A program made the position numbers and the translations under genes. DNA of 54,491 nucleotides from Mesostigma viride (taxonomy: Eukaryota; Streptophyta; Mesostigmatophyceae; Mesostigmatales; Mesostigmataceae). Below the pieces are notes generated by a model. The model saw only the letters and a program-made list of their open reading frames with translations, did not search any database and was not told the origin of the DNA. Positions 30,438 to 39,633 of this stretch are shown in pieces; position 1 is the first letter of the stretch; each line of letters begins with the position of its first letter. Where the stretch lies: NCBI GenBank assembly GCA_009746045.1, contig RPFO01000110.1:1-54491 (forward strand). Reading direction: 5' to 3'.

Positions 30438-31212
30438 GTTTGCGCACCCGCGTGTTGACGACCTTCATGGACCCGCACTCGTCTCCGTCCGAGTCGCTTT
30501 TGTAATCCTGATTATAATTCAAACGACTGTAATTCCAAAAACCGGGACTGCCGATCGCGAACTTCTCGCGCGGCGTCGCCTTGTACCAAAAGATCACGTC
30601 CTCGATACGATTCGATTCGCTCGTGTGATCCACGACCAGGCACTCGTAGTTCTGAGTGCATTGGTCGAGGATCTCGCAAAACGCCTCGAAGGTAGGGATG
30701 ACGCCAAAGTAGTTGCGATACAATCGCTCCCGATTCATGATGATGTTTTCCCGCAGCGCGAACACGTAGTCGATGTTGCTGCGGATGTCCGGAGTGACGT
30801 CCATGCTGTACTGGCTGATGAACAGGAGGAAGATCTTCATGTGTCTCCCGTTGAGCGCGATCTCGCGGATGCACGGATCCCTCATCACGGTCCGGTCGTA
30901 CACGCAGTCGTCCAGCACGACGAAACAGTTCCGCCCCTTTCCCGCCTTGCACAGCCGCTTCTGGTTCTTCAACAGCGCTCGCAACGCGGGCTTGTTGAAG
31001 GATTCGTACACGAACAGGCTGGGGACGTACTGCTGCCAATGACGGTTCGACCCCTCGGTTCCGGACATCACGATGCCCGACGGGATGTTGCGCTTGTGGT
31101 ACATGATGTCCGTGGCGAGCGTCGTCTTGCCGCCGCCGCGCTTGGACACGATGCACACGACCTTGTCGTCTCCGATCTTGGAGGGATCGAATTTTTTCAA
31201 TTGAAGGTCCAT
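30409..31212 (-). CDS. A32-type DNA packaging ATPase
   Basis: An intact 267-residue FtsK/HerA-superfamily ATPase of the poxvirus A32 type, a hallmark of giant viruses that pumps genomic DNA into capsids. The Walker A loop is SKRGGGKTTLATDI at about residues 23-36. The Walker B strand is CFVVLDDCVYD near 95-105. The downstream block has NGRHMKIFLLFISQYSMDVTPDIRSNIDYVFALREN, with the sensor-like SQY typical of A32 ATPases. The C-terminal region (FWYKATPREKFAIGSPGFW) also matches the family. Length is normal, frame intact, and the ATG follows an ATAT-containing stretch. Confidence 0.95.
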   Translation of the reverse strand: MDLQLKKFDPSKIGDDKVVCIVSKRGGGKTTLATDIMYHKRNIPSGIVMSGTEGSNRHWQQYVPSLFVYESFNKPALRALLKNQKRLCKAGKGRNCFVVLDDCVYDRTVMRDPCIREIALNGRHMKIFLLFISQYSMDVTPDIRSNIDYVFALRENIIMNRERLYRNYFGVIPTFEAFCEILDQCTQNYECLVVDHTSESNRIEDVIFWYKATPREKFAIGSPGFWNYSRLNYNQDYKSDSDGDECGSMKVVNTRVRKLNAERKDEY

Positions 31213-31241
31213 TGATTCATATCACGACATTCGAGCGACGG

Positions 31242-31907
31242 TCACGGACGAGCCGCGCCCGCGCCCGCGCCCGCGCCCACGGGGACGTACGGGGTCTGCG
31301 TGTACGGGAAGAATAGTACGTGGATCCCCCGGCTCTTGCACATTTTCAACCATTCGCGCTGGTGCCACCTCTCCGCCTCGTCCTTGTCCTGTTCGGTCCG
31401 TGTCTTGCGGAACCTCTTCGCGAACTCGTCCTGCAATTTCGTGAACGCGCCGCGGATCTCGGTCGTGACCCGCTTCCCGCGCGTCGAAATGGTCCGCACG
31501 AGCGAGGGCGTCAGGGTCATCACGAACACGCCCGAGTGGTTGAACACCATGTGGGAGATGTTCTCGCTGCCCGCGTCGTCCAATATGATCCCCACGTCCG
31601 TGTCGCTCGGACTCGACAGCGAACAGTCGGTCATCCCGCAACGCTGAGGATGGGTGTGCCATTCGAACGTCCCGTGAGGGATCTGCACGTCGTTCGTGTG
31701 GCCGAACGCCGTCGTCTTGAACCGCTGCAAAGTGCCGAAACCGTCGGGGACGAACGTGCCCCCTATCTCCTTCCCGCTATCGAGCGTCGAGCGGATGAAC
31801 GAAACCGCCTCGGGGGATACGGGATATCGAGTCGCGTTCCTCCCCGATATCACCTTCGCACCCGAAGCGAGCGTTTGGACAGGCAACAGATCGGCGGGGC
31901 GCGACAT
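31242..31907 (-). CDS. JAMM/MPN-like metalloprotease
   Basis: A 221-residue ORF with FEWHTHP...SLSSPSDTDVG. It fits the JAMM zinc-binding pattern HxH, then SxxD about 10-15 residues later, with a Glu just before the HxH. Enzymes of this fold cleave isopeptide bonds of ubiquitin-like proteins or act as other zinc peptidases. A Glu that JAMM proteins normally supply further N-terminally could be in the GKEIGGTF stretch. The C-terminal third is basic and helical and ends in a Gly/Ala/Pro tail. It starts 29 bases upstream of the ATPase gene in the same direction. The ATG at 31907 lies just after ATTTATAG. A catalytic role is inferred from the motif alone. Confidence 0.75.
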   Translation of the reverse strand: MSRPADLLPVQTLASGAKVISGRNATRYPVSPEAVSFIRSTLDSGKEIGGTFVPDGFGTLQRFKTTAFGHTNDVQIPHGTFEWHTHPQRCGMTDCSLSSPSDTDVGIILDDAGSENISHMVFNHSGVFVMTLTPSLVRTISTRGKRVTTEIRGAFTKLQDEFAKRFRKTRTEQDKDEAERWHQREWLKMCKSRGIHVLFFPYTQTPYVPVGAGAGAGAARP

Positions 31908-31927
31908 CTATAAATACGCCGGACATA

Positions 31928-32715
31928 TTAGAATCCGTCGTCCTCGACCGTGACCCCTCCGATATCCTCGTCCTGCGGTACGGCCGAGGGCTTGCGGACG
32001 AGCGCCTGTCTCGCCACTTGCACCTGTCGGATATTCGAATCCCCGCCCTCCGCCAATGTCGCCGCCGCCGCGGGGTCCTCGGGCCCTTGGATGAGATCGG
32101 GGTCGGGCGCCTCCTCCTCGCCGCCCTTGAACGTGTCCTTGTTCAAGAGCTCGCCCATGTACTCCTTGAGGATGTCGTCGATGGGCATGAGCACGTGCAC
32201 GGTGTTCTTGACCGCTTCCCGGATCGCCTCGAAGGCGTTACGACGATGCAGTTTGTAGTTCCCCCGTCGACCTCGGTCAGGAAGTGTTCCACGTCGTCCA
32301 CGATGTCCGACCCCAGATTCTTCATGACCATGTGCACGAATCGCGAGGGAGTGGGGACCCGCACGCGCATCGTCTGGTTCGGGTCTTTGGACATGCGGAT
32401 GGACCCCATGATCATGCTCGTGCAAACGAAGTAGGCCTTCAACAAGTCCCGCAAGTACGGGATCTTCTCCATGATCTGCTCGGTTTCCTCCTCGACGATC
32501 TCGGGGGTCCACTCCGGGATCTCCTCGACGAGCTGCACGAACGCGGAGATGGGGTCCATGCCGGCCTCGCGGGACACGTTGATGGCGTCCATCACCATCC
32601 TCTTCAGGACCTGGAACACGGGGTCCGTCATCCCGCGCTCCAGTTGGTCGACGTACTCCTTCTTGCTGTCCACGAGAACATTGATGTTGACGACGGGCTC
32701 GGAATCACCTTCCAT
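31928..32715 (-). pseudogene. Conserved giant-virus protein (DUF5764-like), frameshifted
   Basis: The N-terminal ORF (start 32715) is helical and contains RVRVPTPSRFVHMVMKNLG. The second frame carries RRNAFEAIREAVKNTVHVLMPIDDILKEYMGELL, then a long acidic tail ending EDDGF. The VPxxxxFVHxV block followed by an IRExxxxxxPxxxILxxYM block is the layout I know from an uncharacterised family shared by phycodnaviruses and mimivirus relatives (DUF5764 by memory, so the number is tentative). The break falls in a run of five C residues at 32261-32265; one more base would restore one frame. Full length would be about 262 residues. No biochemical function is known. Confidence 0.65.
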
Positions 32716-32734
32716 TGTACCGTTCCGCTCACAT

Positions 32735-33052
32735 TTATTGCGCCTGCGAGTGAACGAACACTCGGTACCTCCGTTGCAGCGTCGACACCTCGTTGCGGGC
32801 GTCGTACAGCCGGTCTTCGAGCATCTCGATCGCCCTCGTCATCCGACGGACGGGATCCGTCTCGTCATTGGAGGGCAAGACGGGGTGCCGGACGTCGGGC
32901 AAGCCCATCTTCGCCCTCAACTCTCTAGCCTTGTCCCTACATTGCGCGATGCTCTGGATGAGTTGAAACCTCTGCATTTGGTAGTCGTTTTCTTGCATCT
33001 CGTCGTCGTTTTTTATTGCAAAATAATATTCCTCGTGTCGCAAACGCGTCAC
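32735..33052 (-). CDS. Hypothetical coiled-coil protein
   Basis: An Arg/Gln/Glu-rich helical protein with heptad character (IQSIAQCRDKARELRAKMG, RAIEMLEDRLYDARNEVSTLQRRY). No family recognised. The longest reading starts at a GTG at 33052 that overlaps the stop of the upstream gene by 4 bases. The ATG at 32998 (MQENDYQMQRF follows) gives 87 residues and is my preference, because ATG starts dominate here. It lies 19 bases upstream of the DUF5764-like gene. Confidence 0.55.
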   Translation of the reverse strand: MTRLRHEEYYFAIKNDDEMQENDYQMQRFQLIQSIAQCRDKARELRAKMGLPDVRHPVLPSNDETDPVRRMTRAIEMLEDRLYDARNEVSTLQRRYRVFVHSQAQ

Positions 33053-33450
33053 TTTCGAAAGTTGATGGCCATGAGGACGAGGCCGTACGTCACGATCCCG
33101 GACAGAAGCCCGGCCACGTTCACCCGCACCTTGTCCACCTTCCCGGTGTTGCGGTTCTCGAACCAGCGAGGAAACCGGGCCGGCGCGAACTTCAGCACGC
33201 CGATCGTCACGGACACGCCCGCCAACGCGGCGACGATGGAATACGCCGACTTCCGCCCCTCGACGACCGTCGACCCGACGAGATGGGACGCTTCGACCAT
33301 CGGAGGGGGTGCGGGCGGCGGCATGGGGTCGGAATACTCCATCGGGAAGTCGGGCTCGATCGCGACGGGAGCCGACCTTGCGAAACTCGGCGTCGGCGCG
33401 TCGATCCCGCCTCCCGAACGCATGTTCCTGGCCATCTGAGTGAGCGACAT
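33049..33450 (-). CDS. Two-pass membrane protein (133 aa)
   Basis: An intact ORF. A Pro-rich, flexible N-terminal half (DPMPPPAPPP) is followed by two hydrophobic segments, at about residues 70-88 (SIVAALAGVSVTIGVLKFA) and 112-130 (VAGLLSGIVTYGLVLMAI). A basic hairpin (RFPRWFENRNTGKVDKVR) separates them. It is likely an inner-membrane virion protein, the usual role of small two-pass proteins in icosahedral giant viruses, but no family is recognised. The ATG at 33450 is 13 bases after a TATA. Confidence 0.65.
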   Translation of the reverse strand: MSLTQMARNMRSGGGIDAPTPSFARSAPVAIEPDFPMEYSDPMPPPAPPPMVEASHLVGSTVVEGRKSAYSIVAALAGVSVTIGVLKFAPARFPRWFENRNTGKVDKVRVNVAGLLSGIVTYGLVLMAINFRK

Positions 33451-33463
33451 GTCCGTATTACGG

Positions 33464-33467
33464 TATA
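33464..33467 (-). promoter_or_regulatory. TATA-type promoter motif
   Basis: GATATACC on the minus strand, 13 bases before the ATG at 33450. Confidence 0.35.
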
Positions 33468-33502
33468 TCTCCCTAAAAGTTCACGCCCCGTGAACGCGTC
33501 TG

Positions 33503-34081
33503 TCAGTCGTAACTGCAGAAATCGGGGGCGTCCAAATCCCACATGCGTTTGGGGGAGAAACAGGGACTGGGAGGGGATACGTGGTCCGAGTCGTCGCCGG
33601 TCTCGCCCGCCGCGGACGGCGGGGCTCGCGGGACGCCCTCGTCCGAATTCGACGACAAAAAGCGGTTATAGCACGCGGAGTGGAAAAACATGTAAAGACG
33701 CGTGGATGAGATGGGGACGCATTCCTCTACTTTCCCGGCGGGCATCGGTTTCTTGCAACGAAAACACAGCACCCACCCGGTCCGCGGCTCTTCTTCGGCG
33801 CAGTCTCGCCACACCTTCTGGCCTCGCAAGGCGGCTTCTCCGATTTCGTCGAACCGACGGACGCATTCGACCTCGTCGGGAGCCAGCGTCGGACGACGGC
33901 TGACGCCCTTGACGTAGCACACGCGCGGGTGTCCGCGGGCGTCGTAAATCATCCTCCCGGCGTGCCGGAGACTCTGTCGGTTTTTGATTTCGTTCCAATA
34001 CGCGTCCGCGGCGCGCCTGCGCTCGGCCAACTCGTTCGCGAAGACGATGTGGCGAGGACACGTGTCTCCTTCCTTCGACAT
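33503..34081 (-). CDS. Hypothetical Cys-rich (zinc-finger-like) protein, 192 aa
   Basis: An intact ORF from the ATG at 34081. A basic helical N-terminus (ANELAERRRAADAYWNEIKNR) precedes a short beta region, then a cysteine cluster at about residues 105-140: CFRCKKPMP, then EECVP, then FHSACYNRF. That is CX2C...C...HX2C, which could ligate zinc. The C-terminus is acidic and Ser/Pro-rich (GDDSDHVSPPSP). The family is not recognised. A regulatory or ubiquitin-ligase-like finger is possible, but nothing distinguishes them. Confidence 0.6.
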   Translation of the reverse strand: MSKEGDTCPRHIVFANELAERRRAADAYWNEIKNRQSLRHAGRMIYDARGHPRVCYVKGVSRRPTLAPDEVECVRRFDEIGEAALRGQKVWRDCAEEEPRTGWVLCFRCKKPMPAGKVEECVPISSTRLYMFFHSACYNRFLSSNSDEGVPRAPPSAAGETGDDSDHVSPPSPCFSPKRMWDLDAPDFCSYD

Positions 34082-34098
34082 GACACCGAAGAGTAAAA

Positions 34099-35498
34099 TT
34101 ACAAGAGGCCCACGAACGCGTTCCGGCCGCACGTGCGAGTCGTGCGAGACTTGCGCTTGCTCTTCGCGGTGTGGCTCCTCCTCTTCTTCCGGTACGCGTT
34201 GGCGACGTGGAAGTTGGGGAGATTCGAGGCGCCCGCGCTGGACATGGCGTTCGTGACGCCGGAAAGGATGTCGGACCCGTTCTTGTTGCGCTGGCAGTAG
34301 GGGCCGTACCGCGCGTTCGGATTCTCGACGAGACTGCCGTCGGCCGCGACGATGTACGGATCCACGATCTTGGCGGTGGGATCCGAGGGGTCTTTGTTGA
34401 AGAAGAGGCTGCCGTACCCGGGCGGGCAGGACGGCTGGGGAAGCCCGCTGACGCGGTAGTCGGCGTTCATCATGTTCGCCATCGACTTCCACGGCGCGTC
34501 TTTATCCCCTCCGTCTACCATGGCCAATGCGCCATGGTTCCTCCACCATGAGTCGATCTGGTTGAGGATGGCTGATCGCATGCGGTTGAACGCCAGGAGG
34601 TCGCGCTTGATAAAGGGAGCGATCAAGTTTGGAAACTTCTTATCTGCGGCGATATCAGAGAGCGCATCTTTTTTTGCCGCATTCCTCCACTTCACGACCC
34701 CCAAATCAGCGAACCGTTCGATGTGTTTCTTGGCAAAAGCAGAAGCGTATATTACAGGCTTGGATAGGTGAGGGATGAGCTTACTGATCTGACAATCGTC
34801 CGAAACATCGGCGCTGCCGATCGCCAGGTTGTATTGGGGGAGGAAATCTTTGGTGAGCTTGAATACCTCGATTTTACGGGGTTGTCCATGTGCCTGGAGA
34901 CCGGGTGCCAAGACATCGATGTTAGTTCCTTTCGTCGCATCTGTACTGATCTTAGCCGATGCATCAACCAATTTACCTTTCATTTGTTCTAGCACATTGA
35001 GCGGGATGCGGTTGAGATATACGGCATAATTTCTATCATCTCCGTCCAACTCTTCGCTGAACCCCCTCTTTACCCACGCCCCCCCTTTACAAAGCTATAG
35101 TCCTTGTTATCCTTCGCAATCGCGACAAAACCTCGCAGCGAATTCACAATCTTTCCCAGATCCTTACGGCTAGTGTCCAAAACCCCCTCCCTCGTCGCGT
35201 TGGCAACACGTTCGCTGATGTCCCGCATCGCGTTCGCTAGAATATCGTACACGTACACACACGCGACGAACTCGCGCAACTTCTTCTTAAAATCCGGGTC
35301 CGTGTCGATGATATTGTGTTCATACAATTTGGCCTCCTCGGCCGTGAACTTGATGTCCGGAACGTACGTTCGCAGTTTCTGAAGTTCGTATGGCGTGAAG
35401 ATCTTCGAAGCTAGATCCTCGACACGCGCCTGCATCTGCGGAGAGCGACCCGTAGGAGTGGCCACATGGGTGAAGAAAGGATACGCGCTCCCGGACAT
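34099..35498 (-). pseudogene. Paralogous virion-like protein, copy 1 (frameshifted)
   Basis: Two ORFs (35498-35070 and about 35060-34099) together match the intact paralogue next door along their whole length. Shared blocks are SAYPF...VATPTxRSPQ, DVSDDCQ, FIKRDLLAFNRMRSAILNQID, RVSGLPQPSC, KIVDPYIVAADGSLVENP and RYGPYCQR. The break lies in or near the G7 run (minus strand; C7 at 35077-35083), the kind of lesion that slippage or miscalled homopolymers produce. The C-terminus is very basic (KKRRSHTAKSKRKSR). The family is unknown to me. Being repeated and abundant in conserved motifs, it may be structural. The start at 35498 follows a TATA motif. Confidence 0.75.
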
Positions 35499-35505
35499 GT
35501 CGTAG

Positions 35506-35509
35506 TATA
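35506..35509 (-). promoter_or_regulatory. TATA-type promoter motif
   Basis: ACTATAC on the minus strand, 7 bases before the ATG at 35498. Confidence 0.4.
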
Positions 35510-35532
35510 GTGTTGAACGAGAAAAAAAACGT

Positions 35533-36771
35533 CTACCTCCTCCTGGTCGTCTTCTTCACGCGCCGGGCCGACCCCGTGTGGAAATTGGCGACCCTCCCCG
35601 GACCACCTGTCGTGACGCCGCTCAGAAGATCGGAGGTCATCCGCTTGCGCTGACAGTAAGGTCCGTACTTGGCTCTGGGATTTTCCACCAAACTGCCGTC
35701 CGCGGCCACGATGTACGGGTCCACAATCTTTGCCTTCTTCTTCGGATCCGCCGGATCGGCATCGTAGAACACGCCCGCGAACCCGGACCCGCAGCTGGGC
35801 TGCGGCAGCCCGCTGACTCTCTGGTCGGCGACCATAAGCGTCCTGAGATAGTCGGGCATGTCGATGGCGCTACTTGGTGCCTGAATGGACTTGAGTGCGG
35901 TGTCTGTCATGGCCCAGGCGTCAATCGCGTTCAGAATGGCGATCCGAAGCCTGTTAAAGGCCAATATATCTCGGCGAATGAACGGGATCAGCGGGTTATT
36001 GAACTTCGTTCCCGATACCAGCTTCTTCAACCGCTCGTGATGGATGTCCGCAAAATTGGTGTAGTCGATGCTTCCGGATCCGAGATGGTAAATCATCTTG
36101 GCCGGCTGACAGTCGTCCGACACTTCGGCAGGTTTGTCCTTCGCCAAGTTGTATTTAGGAAGATCTCCCGCCACCGGGATCGATATTTGTACCTCGATAC
36201 CTTCCAACTCTTCGTCACCCACCTTAACCTTCGTCGTCGGAAGGGGAGAAAGCCCCGGGCTAGGGACCATTACCGCGGTGCCCACCTTCGCGTTCTCGAG
36301 AACGTCGGCTGGAATGCGGTGGAGGAACACATCATCCTTGTCCTTGTAAGTCGCCTTGAATCCTCGCAACGCCGTCGCGATCTTTCCGACCTCGTCCGAG
36401 TCCGTTGTGAGCAGATTGGAACTCGTCACGTTCCTCACGCGTTCGTTGTAATCGCGCATCATGTTCGTCAAGATGTCGTACATGTACACGGCGGCGATGA
36501 AACGACCGAGTTTCTCCTTCACATCGTCACTCGAGTTCGTGTCCAACATGTTAAACTGGATGAGCGGCGCCTCCTCGACCTTGAACTGAAGGTCGGGGAT
36601 GTACGTCCTCATTTTTTGGATCTCGTACGCTGTGAACACCTTGGTCGCGAGGTCGTTGATGCGCGCCTGGGTCTGAGGAGAGCGGGAGGTCGGCGTGGCG
36701 ACCGACGTGTGGAACGGGTATGCGGAACCGAACGTCGCGGACGGGAACCCCGATATCGCGGGAGCGGCCAT
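35533..36771 (-). CDS. Paralogous virion-like protein, copy 2 (intact, 412 aa)
   Basis: The intact member of the tandem pair. The first 160 residues are helical (AYEIQKMRTYIPDLQF; AAVYMYDILTNMMRDYNERV). A middle beta-rich region carries VGDEELEGIEVQISIP. The conserved C-terminal half has DDCQPAKMIYHLG, FIRRDILAFNRLRIAILNAID, RVSGLPQPSCGSGFAGVFY and KIVDPYIVAADGSLVENPRAKYGPYCQR, then a basic KKTTRRR tail. I know no homologue. The ATG at 36771 (MAAPAIS) is chosen over a longer reading because of the GTATAG 8 bases upstream and because copy 1 starts at the equivalent place. Confidence 0.8.
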   Translation of the reverse strand: MAAPAISGFPSATFGSAYPFHTSVATPTSRSPQTQARINDLATKVFTAYEIQKMRTYIPDLQFKVEEAPLIQFNMLDTNSSDDVKEKLGRFIAAVYMYDILTNMMRDYNERVRNVTSSNLLTTDSDEVGKIATALRGFKATYKDKDDVFLHRIPADVLENAKVGTAVMVPSPGLSPLPTTKVKVGDEELEGIEVQISIPVAGDLPKYNLAKDKPAEVSDDCQPAKMIYHLGSGSIDYTNFADIHHERLKKLVSGTKFNNPLIPFIRRDILAFNRLRIAILNAIDAWAMTDTALKSIQAPSSAIDMPDYLRTLMVADQRVSGLPQPSCGSGFAGVFYDADPADPKKKAKIVDPYIVAADGSLVENPRAKYGPYCQRKRMTSDLLSGVTTGGPGRVANFHTGSARRVKKTTRRR

Positions 36772-36779
36772 CGAAAACG

Positions 36780-36783
36780 TATA
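36780..36783 (-). promoter_or_regulatory. TATA-type promoter motif
   Basis: ACTATACG on the minus strand, 8 bases before the ATG at 36771. Confidence 0.4.
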
Positions 36784-36849
36784 GTATCGTACCAGAAAAA
36801 AAAGCGCGTTCAGGGAGGGGTCGAAGTTCTCCTCGATGGATGTAACCTT

Positions 36850-37593
36850 TGTCAAATATCTAGCGATGTTTCTCTACTTTTGTCACGCATTATGGTATCA
36901 CGCATTATATGCGGGGAAAATTGACGCCGTCAGCTAGGTGTTTATTTACACGACTTGTTGTTGGGTTTGCATCCCTATTAATTGCACCCACAGGTCGTTG
37001 ACTAACTTAATATCATATACAATGTTTGAGTGTACTAAAATCCGAATGATGTTGCTCGGAATACAGCAAGCGTTACCTGTCAGCACCGTTACAGGTGCCG
37101 TAATTTACATCGGCTCTCTCCGGATCAGATCAGGTCCGCAGTTTGTGGTGCCGCCCTGGAGGCGATAGGACTTTGAGCCTATCAGACCACACACACAATG
37201 TACCATGATGTGGACAATAGATTACAGGCTGCAAAGTCGTTATTATCTAGTGTTCTTTCCGTGGTTGTAGAGACGCTAAGCTGCAGTGCCGTCAGATGTA
37301 AATCAACGGTGCATAATGCATTAGCCGCCACTACTTTGTGTGCCTAGAGTTGTTTTGCTTGCTAGCCGTGTGTGGCCCCGACCCAGTGTTGGTCGTGTGA
37401 CCCTGCCCAGTGTTGGCATTGTCATTTGCCCTGGCCCAGTGTTGGCTATGGTAGACTGCGCCCAGTGTTGGCCGCACCGTGTTTTCCACTCTCAGTAAAC
37501 GTATTTTAATACAAGAAGTCTTTTCCATACACTTGTGCAATATCTGGGTCATAACAGGCAAAAGATCTTTCCTCCGAGCCCCGGTTTCTGACA
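36850..37593 (+). repeat. 5' LTR of element C1
   Basis: 744 bases, apparently identical to 38871-39614. Confidence 0.93.
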
Positions 37594-37612
37594 TGGTATC
37601 GAGTAGCGAGTG

Positions 37613-38011
37613 ATGCCTATGAACCCATATTTTCCAATTCCCAACGACCGCAACCTGAGATCTGGAATTGAGCTTTTTCAATTTCCCGAAGAATCTTGCC
37701 CAGACTACCTCGCAAGAGCAAATCTGCTTTTTGCCCAAGTTGAAGACATCTTCCCGGGCGTGTTTCCTGAATCTGCCTACTGCCGCTGGCTCCTGCGTGG
37801 CATTCGACAAGAATTTTTCAACTGTGTGTGTTTCAGCGAACTTCCAGACTTTTCAATCAGAAATCTACAGGATCTGCTCGACAACAACGCAGTATCTCTG
37901 GAGAGATTAAATCACACTTTACTTCACATTACAAATCTCCAACGCAATCAAGAACATGTCGGGAGGTGCGCCAGCTGTGGCACGAGAAGTCAAGGAGAGC
38001 AGCGTTCTTAG
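37613..38011 (+). CDS. Extra ORF upstream of gag in element C1
   Basis: 132 codons starting just after the primer site and overlapping the gag start by 56 bases in another frame. It reads like a genuine protein up to the overlap: LRSGIELFQFPEESCPDYLA, LLFAQVEDIFPGVFPESAYC, RWLLRGIRQEFFNC. The Trp/Phe/Leu pattern is reminiscent of the helical core of retrotransposon Gag (Retrotrans_gag) but I cannot assign it. It could be a second, diverged gag-like product or a relic. Its frame is open over its whole length in this AT-balanced sequence. Confidence 0.45.
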   Translation: MPMNPYFPIPNDRNLRSGIELFQFPEESCPDYLARANLLFAQVEDIFPGVFPESAYCRWLLRGIRQEFFNCVCFSELPDFSIRNLQDLLDNNAVSLERLNHTLLHITNLQRNQEHVGRCASCGTRSQGEQRS

Positions 38012-38840
38012 TGCTCTCAAGAATCTCAACTTCGATGGGAGCGACCCCAAGAAATTCACCGGATTCCGAATCAAGGCGGAAGGGCAATTCGACGCCCTTG
38101 GATATTCAGATGTACTAGCTGGAAAGGATCCGATCGTGGTAAAGCAGCAAAAAATTGGCTACGCTGCCCTGATTGCTGGCCTCGACGGCAACGCGCTACT
38201 GCATGCCGCTACGGCCCCCAACAAGTATATGCACGAGGCGTGGACCGTCCTGGTTGACGTCTATGGACATGACGAAACGACATCCACCCATCAGGCCGCG
38301 ACACTTGAGGAACTGCTGTCAGCTGAGCAGATTCCCATGGATTCTGTTCCTGCAAATATCAATCTCACCGAACGAAAGTACCTGGAATATAATAAATTAA
38401 GCAACAATAAACTCCATGATTCTATCCTGGTGACATCACACCGCCGCAGACTTCCTGCCCAGTATGGCCCCGTCCTGGCGGCGTACAACCTTCCCCCCGA
38501 CTTGACGTGGAAAGACTACAAGACCGCCGTCCTGAAAGTGGACGACCATCTGCGTGTGCACCGCGCGGCCCAAGCTGGCAGCTCAGATTCCAGTGCACCA
38601 GTGTATCATACTGCTGCCTGCCCCCACTGTGCGGGTACTATCGACGAATCAGTCTTCCTCACCAAGGGTGGGAAAGTGCTGACCTGCAAGCACTGCCACC
38701 GTACCGGCCACACTGAGGATCGCTGCTGGTCCAAGAAGGCGGAGAACAAGTCCAAGAAACCTGAGGCGCACTTCACCATGGACGGCGAGCCACTGGCTGA
38801 CGACGTGGCAGATGTTCCTGCTGGTTTTTTCATTGAGTAG
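37956..38840 (+). CDS. Gag protein of element C1
   Basis: An intact 294-residue Copia-type Gag. It has LNFDGSDPKKFTGFRIKAEG near the N-terminus, a helical core (YAALIAGLDGNALLHAA; AATLEELLSAEQIPMDS) and YNKLSNNKLHDSILV. A zinc knuckle CKHCHRTGHTEDRC (CX2CX4HX4C) lies near residue 246-259, preceded by another CPHC pair. The C-terminus is DVPAGFFIE and then a stop. Only distantly related to the family-B Gag, yet the same architecture and a similar final motif occur in both. No protease or pol follows. Confidence 0.9.
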   Translation: MSGGAPAVAREVKESSVLSALKNLNFDGSDPKKFTGFRIKAEGQFDALGYSDVLAGKDPIVVKQQKIGYAALIAGLDGNALLHAATAPNKYMHEAWTVLVDVYGHDETTSTHQAATLEELLSAEQIPMDSVPANINLTERKYLEYNKLSNNKLHDSILVTSHRRRLPAQYGPVLAAYNLPPDLTWKDYKTAVLKVDDHLRVHRAAQAGSSDSSAPVYHTAACPHCAGTIDESVFLTKGGKVLTCKHCHRTGHTEDRCWSKKAENKSKKPEAHFTMDGEPLADDVADVPAGFFIE

Positions 38841-38870
38841 CCGGAATACGTGACATGCAGTATGGGGGTG

Positions 38871-39614
38871 TGTCAAATATCTAGCGATGTTTCTCTACTT
38901 TTGTCACGCATTATGGTATCACGCATTATATGCGGGGAAAATTGACGCCGTCAGCTAGGTGTTTATTTACACGACTTGTTGTTGGGTTTGCATCCCTATT
39001 AATTGCACCCACAGGTCGTTGACTAACTTAATATCATATACAATGTTTGAGTGTACTAAAATCCGAATGATGTTGCTCGGAATACAGCAAGCGTTACCTG
39101 TCAGCACCGTTACAGGTGCCGTAATTTACATCGGCTCTCTCCGGATCAGATCAGGTCCGCAGTTTGTGGTGCCGCCCTGGAGGCGATAGGACTTTGAGCC
39201 TATCAGACCACACACACAATGTACCATGATGTGGACAATAGATTACAGGCTGCAAAGTCGTTATTATCTAGTGTTCTTTCCGTGGTTGTAGAGACGCTAA
39301 GCTGCAGTGCCGTCAGATGTAAATCAACGGTGCATAATGCATTAGCCGCCACTACTTTGTGTGCCTAGAGTTGTTTTGCTTGCTAGCCGTGTGTGGCCCC
39401 GACCCAGTGTTGGTCGTGTGACCCTGCCCAGTGTTGGCATTGTCATTTGCCCTGGCCCAGTGTTGGCTATGGTAGACTGCGCCCAGTGTTGGCCGCACCG
39501 TGTTTTCCACTCTCAGTAAACGTATTTTAATACAAGAAGTCTTTTCCATACACTTGTGCAATATCTGGGTCATAACAGGCAAAAGATCTTTCCTCCGAGC
39601 CCCGGTTTCTGACA
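38871..39614 (+). repeat. 3' LTR of element C1
   Basis: 744 bases, apparently identical to 36850-37593. Confidence 0.93.
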
Positions 39615-39633
39615 ACCTTCTCCATCGCAAGTC

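Larger units (their letters stand above)
36850..39614 (+). mobile_element. LTR retrotransposon C1, gag-only (TR-GAG type, Copia-like)
   Basis: A complete 2,765-base element with 744-base LTRs at 36850-37593 and 38871-39614 (TGTCAAATATC...TTTCTGACA), identical by eye. The target duplication is ACCTT (36845-36849 and 39615-39619). The primer site TGGTATCGAGTAG begins at 37594. A short purine tract (TATGGGGGTG) precedes the 3' LTR. It carries a 294-codon gag and an extra upstream ORF, and no pol. It lies in the intergenic region between two divergent viral genes and may separate a shared promoter. The LTR holds four CCCAGTGTTGG repeats (37383-37466) near its 3' half. Confidence 0.93.

Noticed and set aside
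27734-30478. Minus-strand ORFs of 347 and 450 codons opposite MCP3/MCP4
   Set aside because: They are antisense shadows of the GC-rich MCP genes, whose forward frames have clear family motifs.
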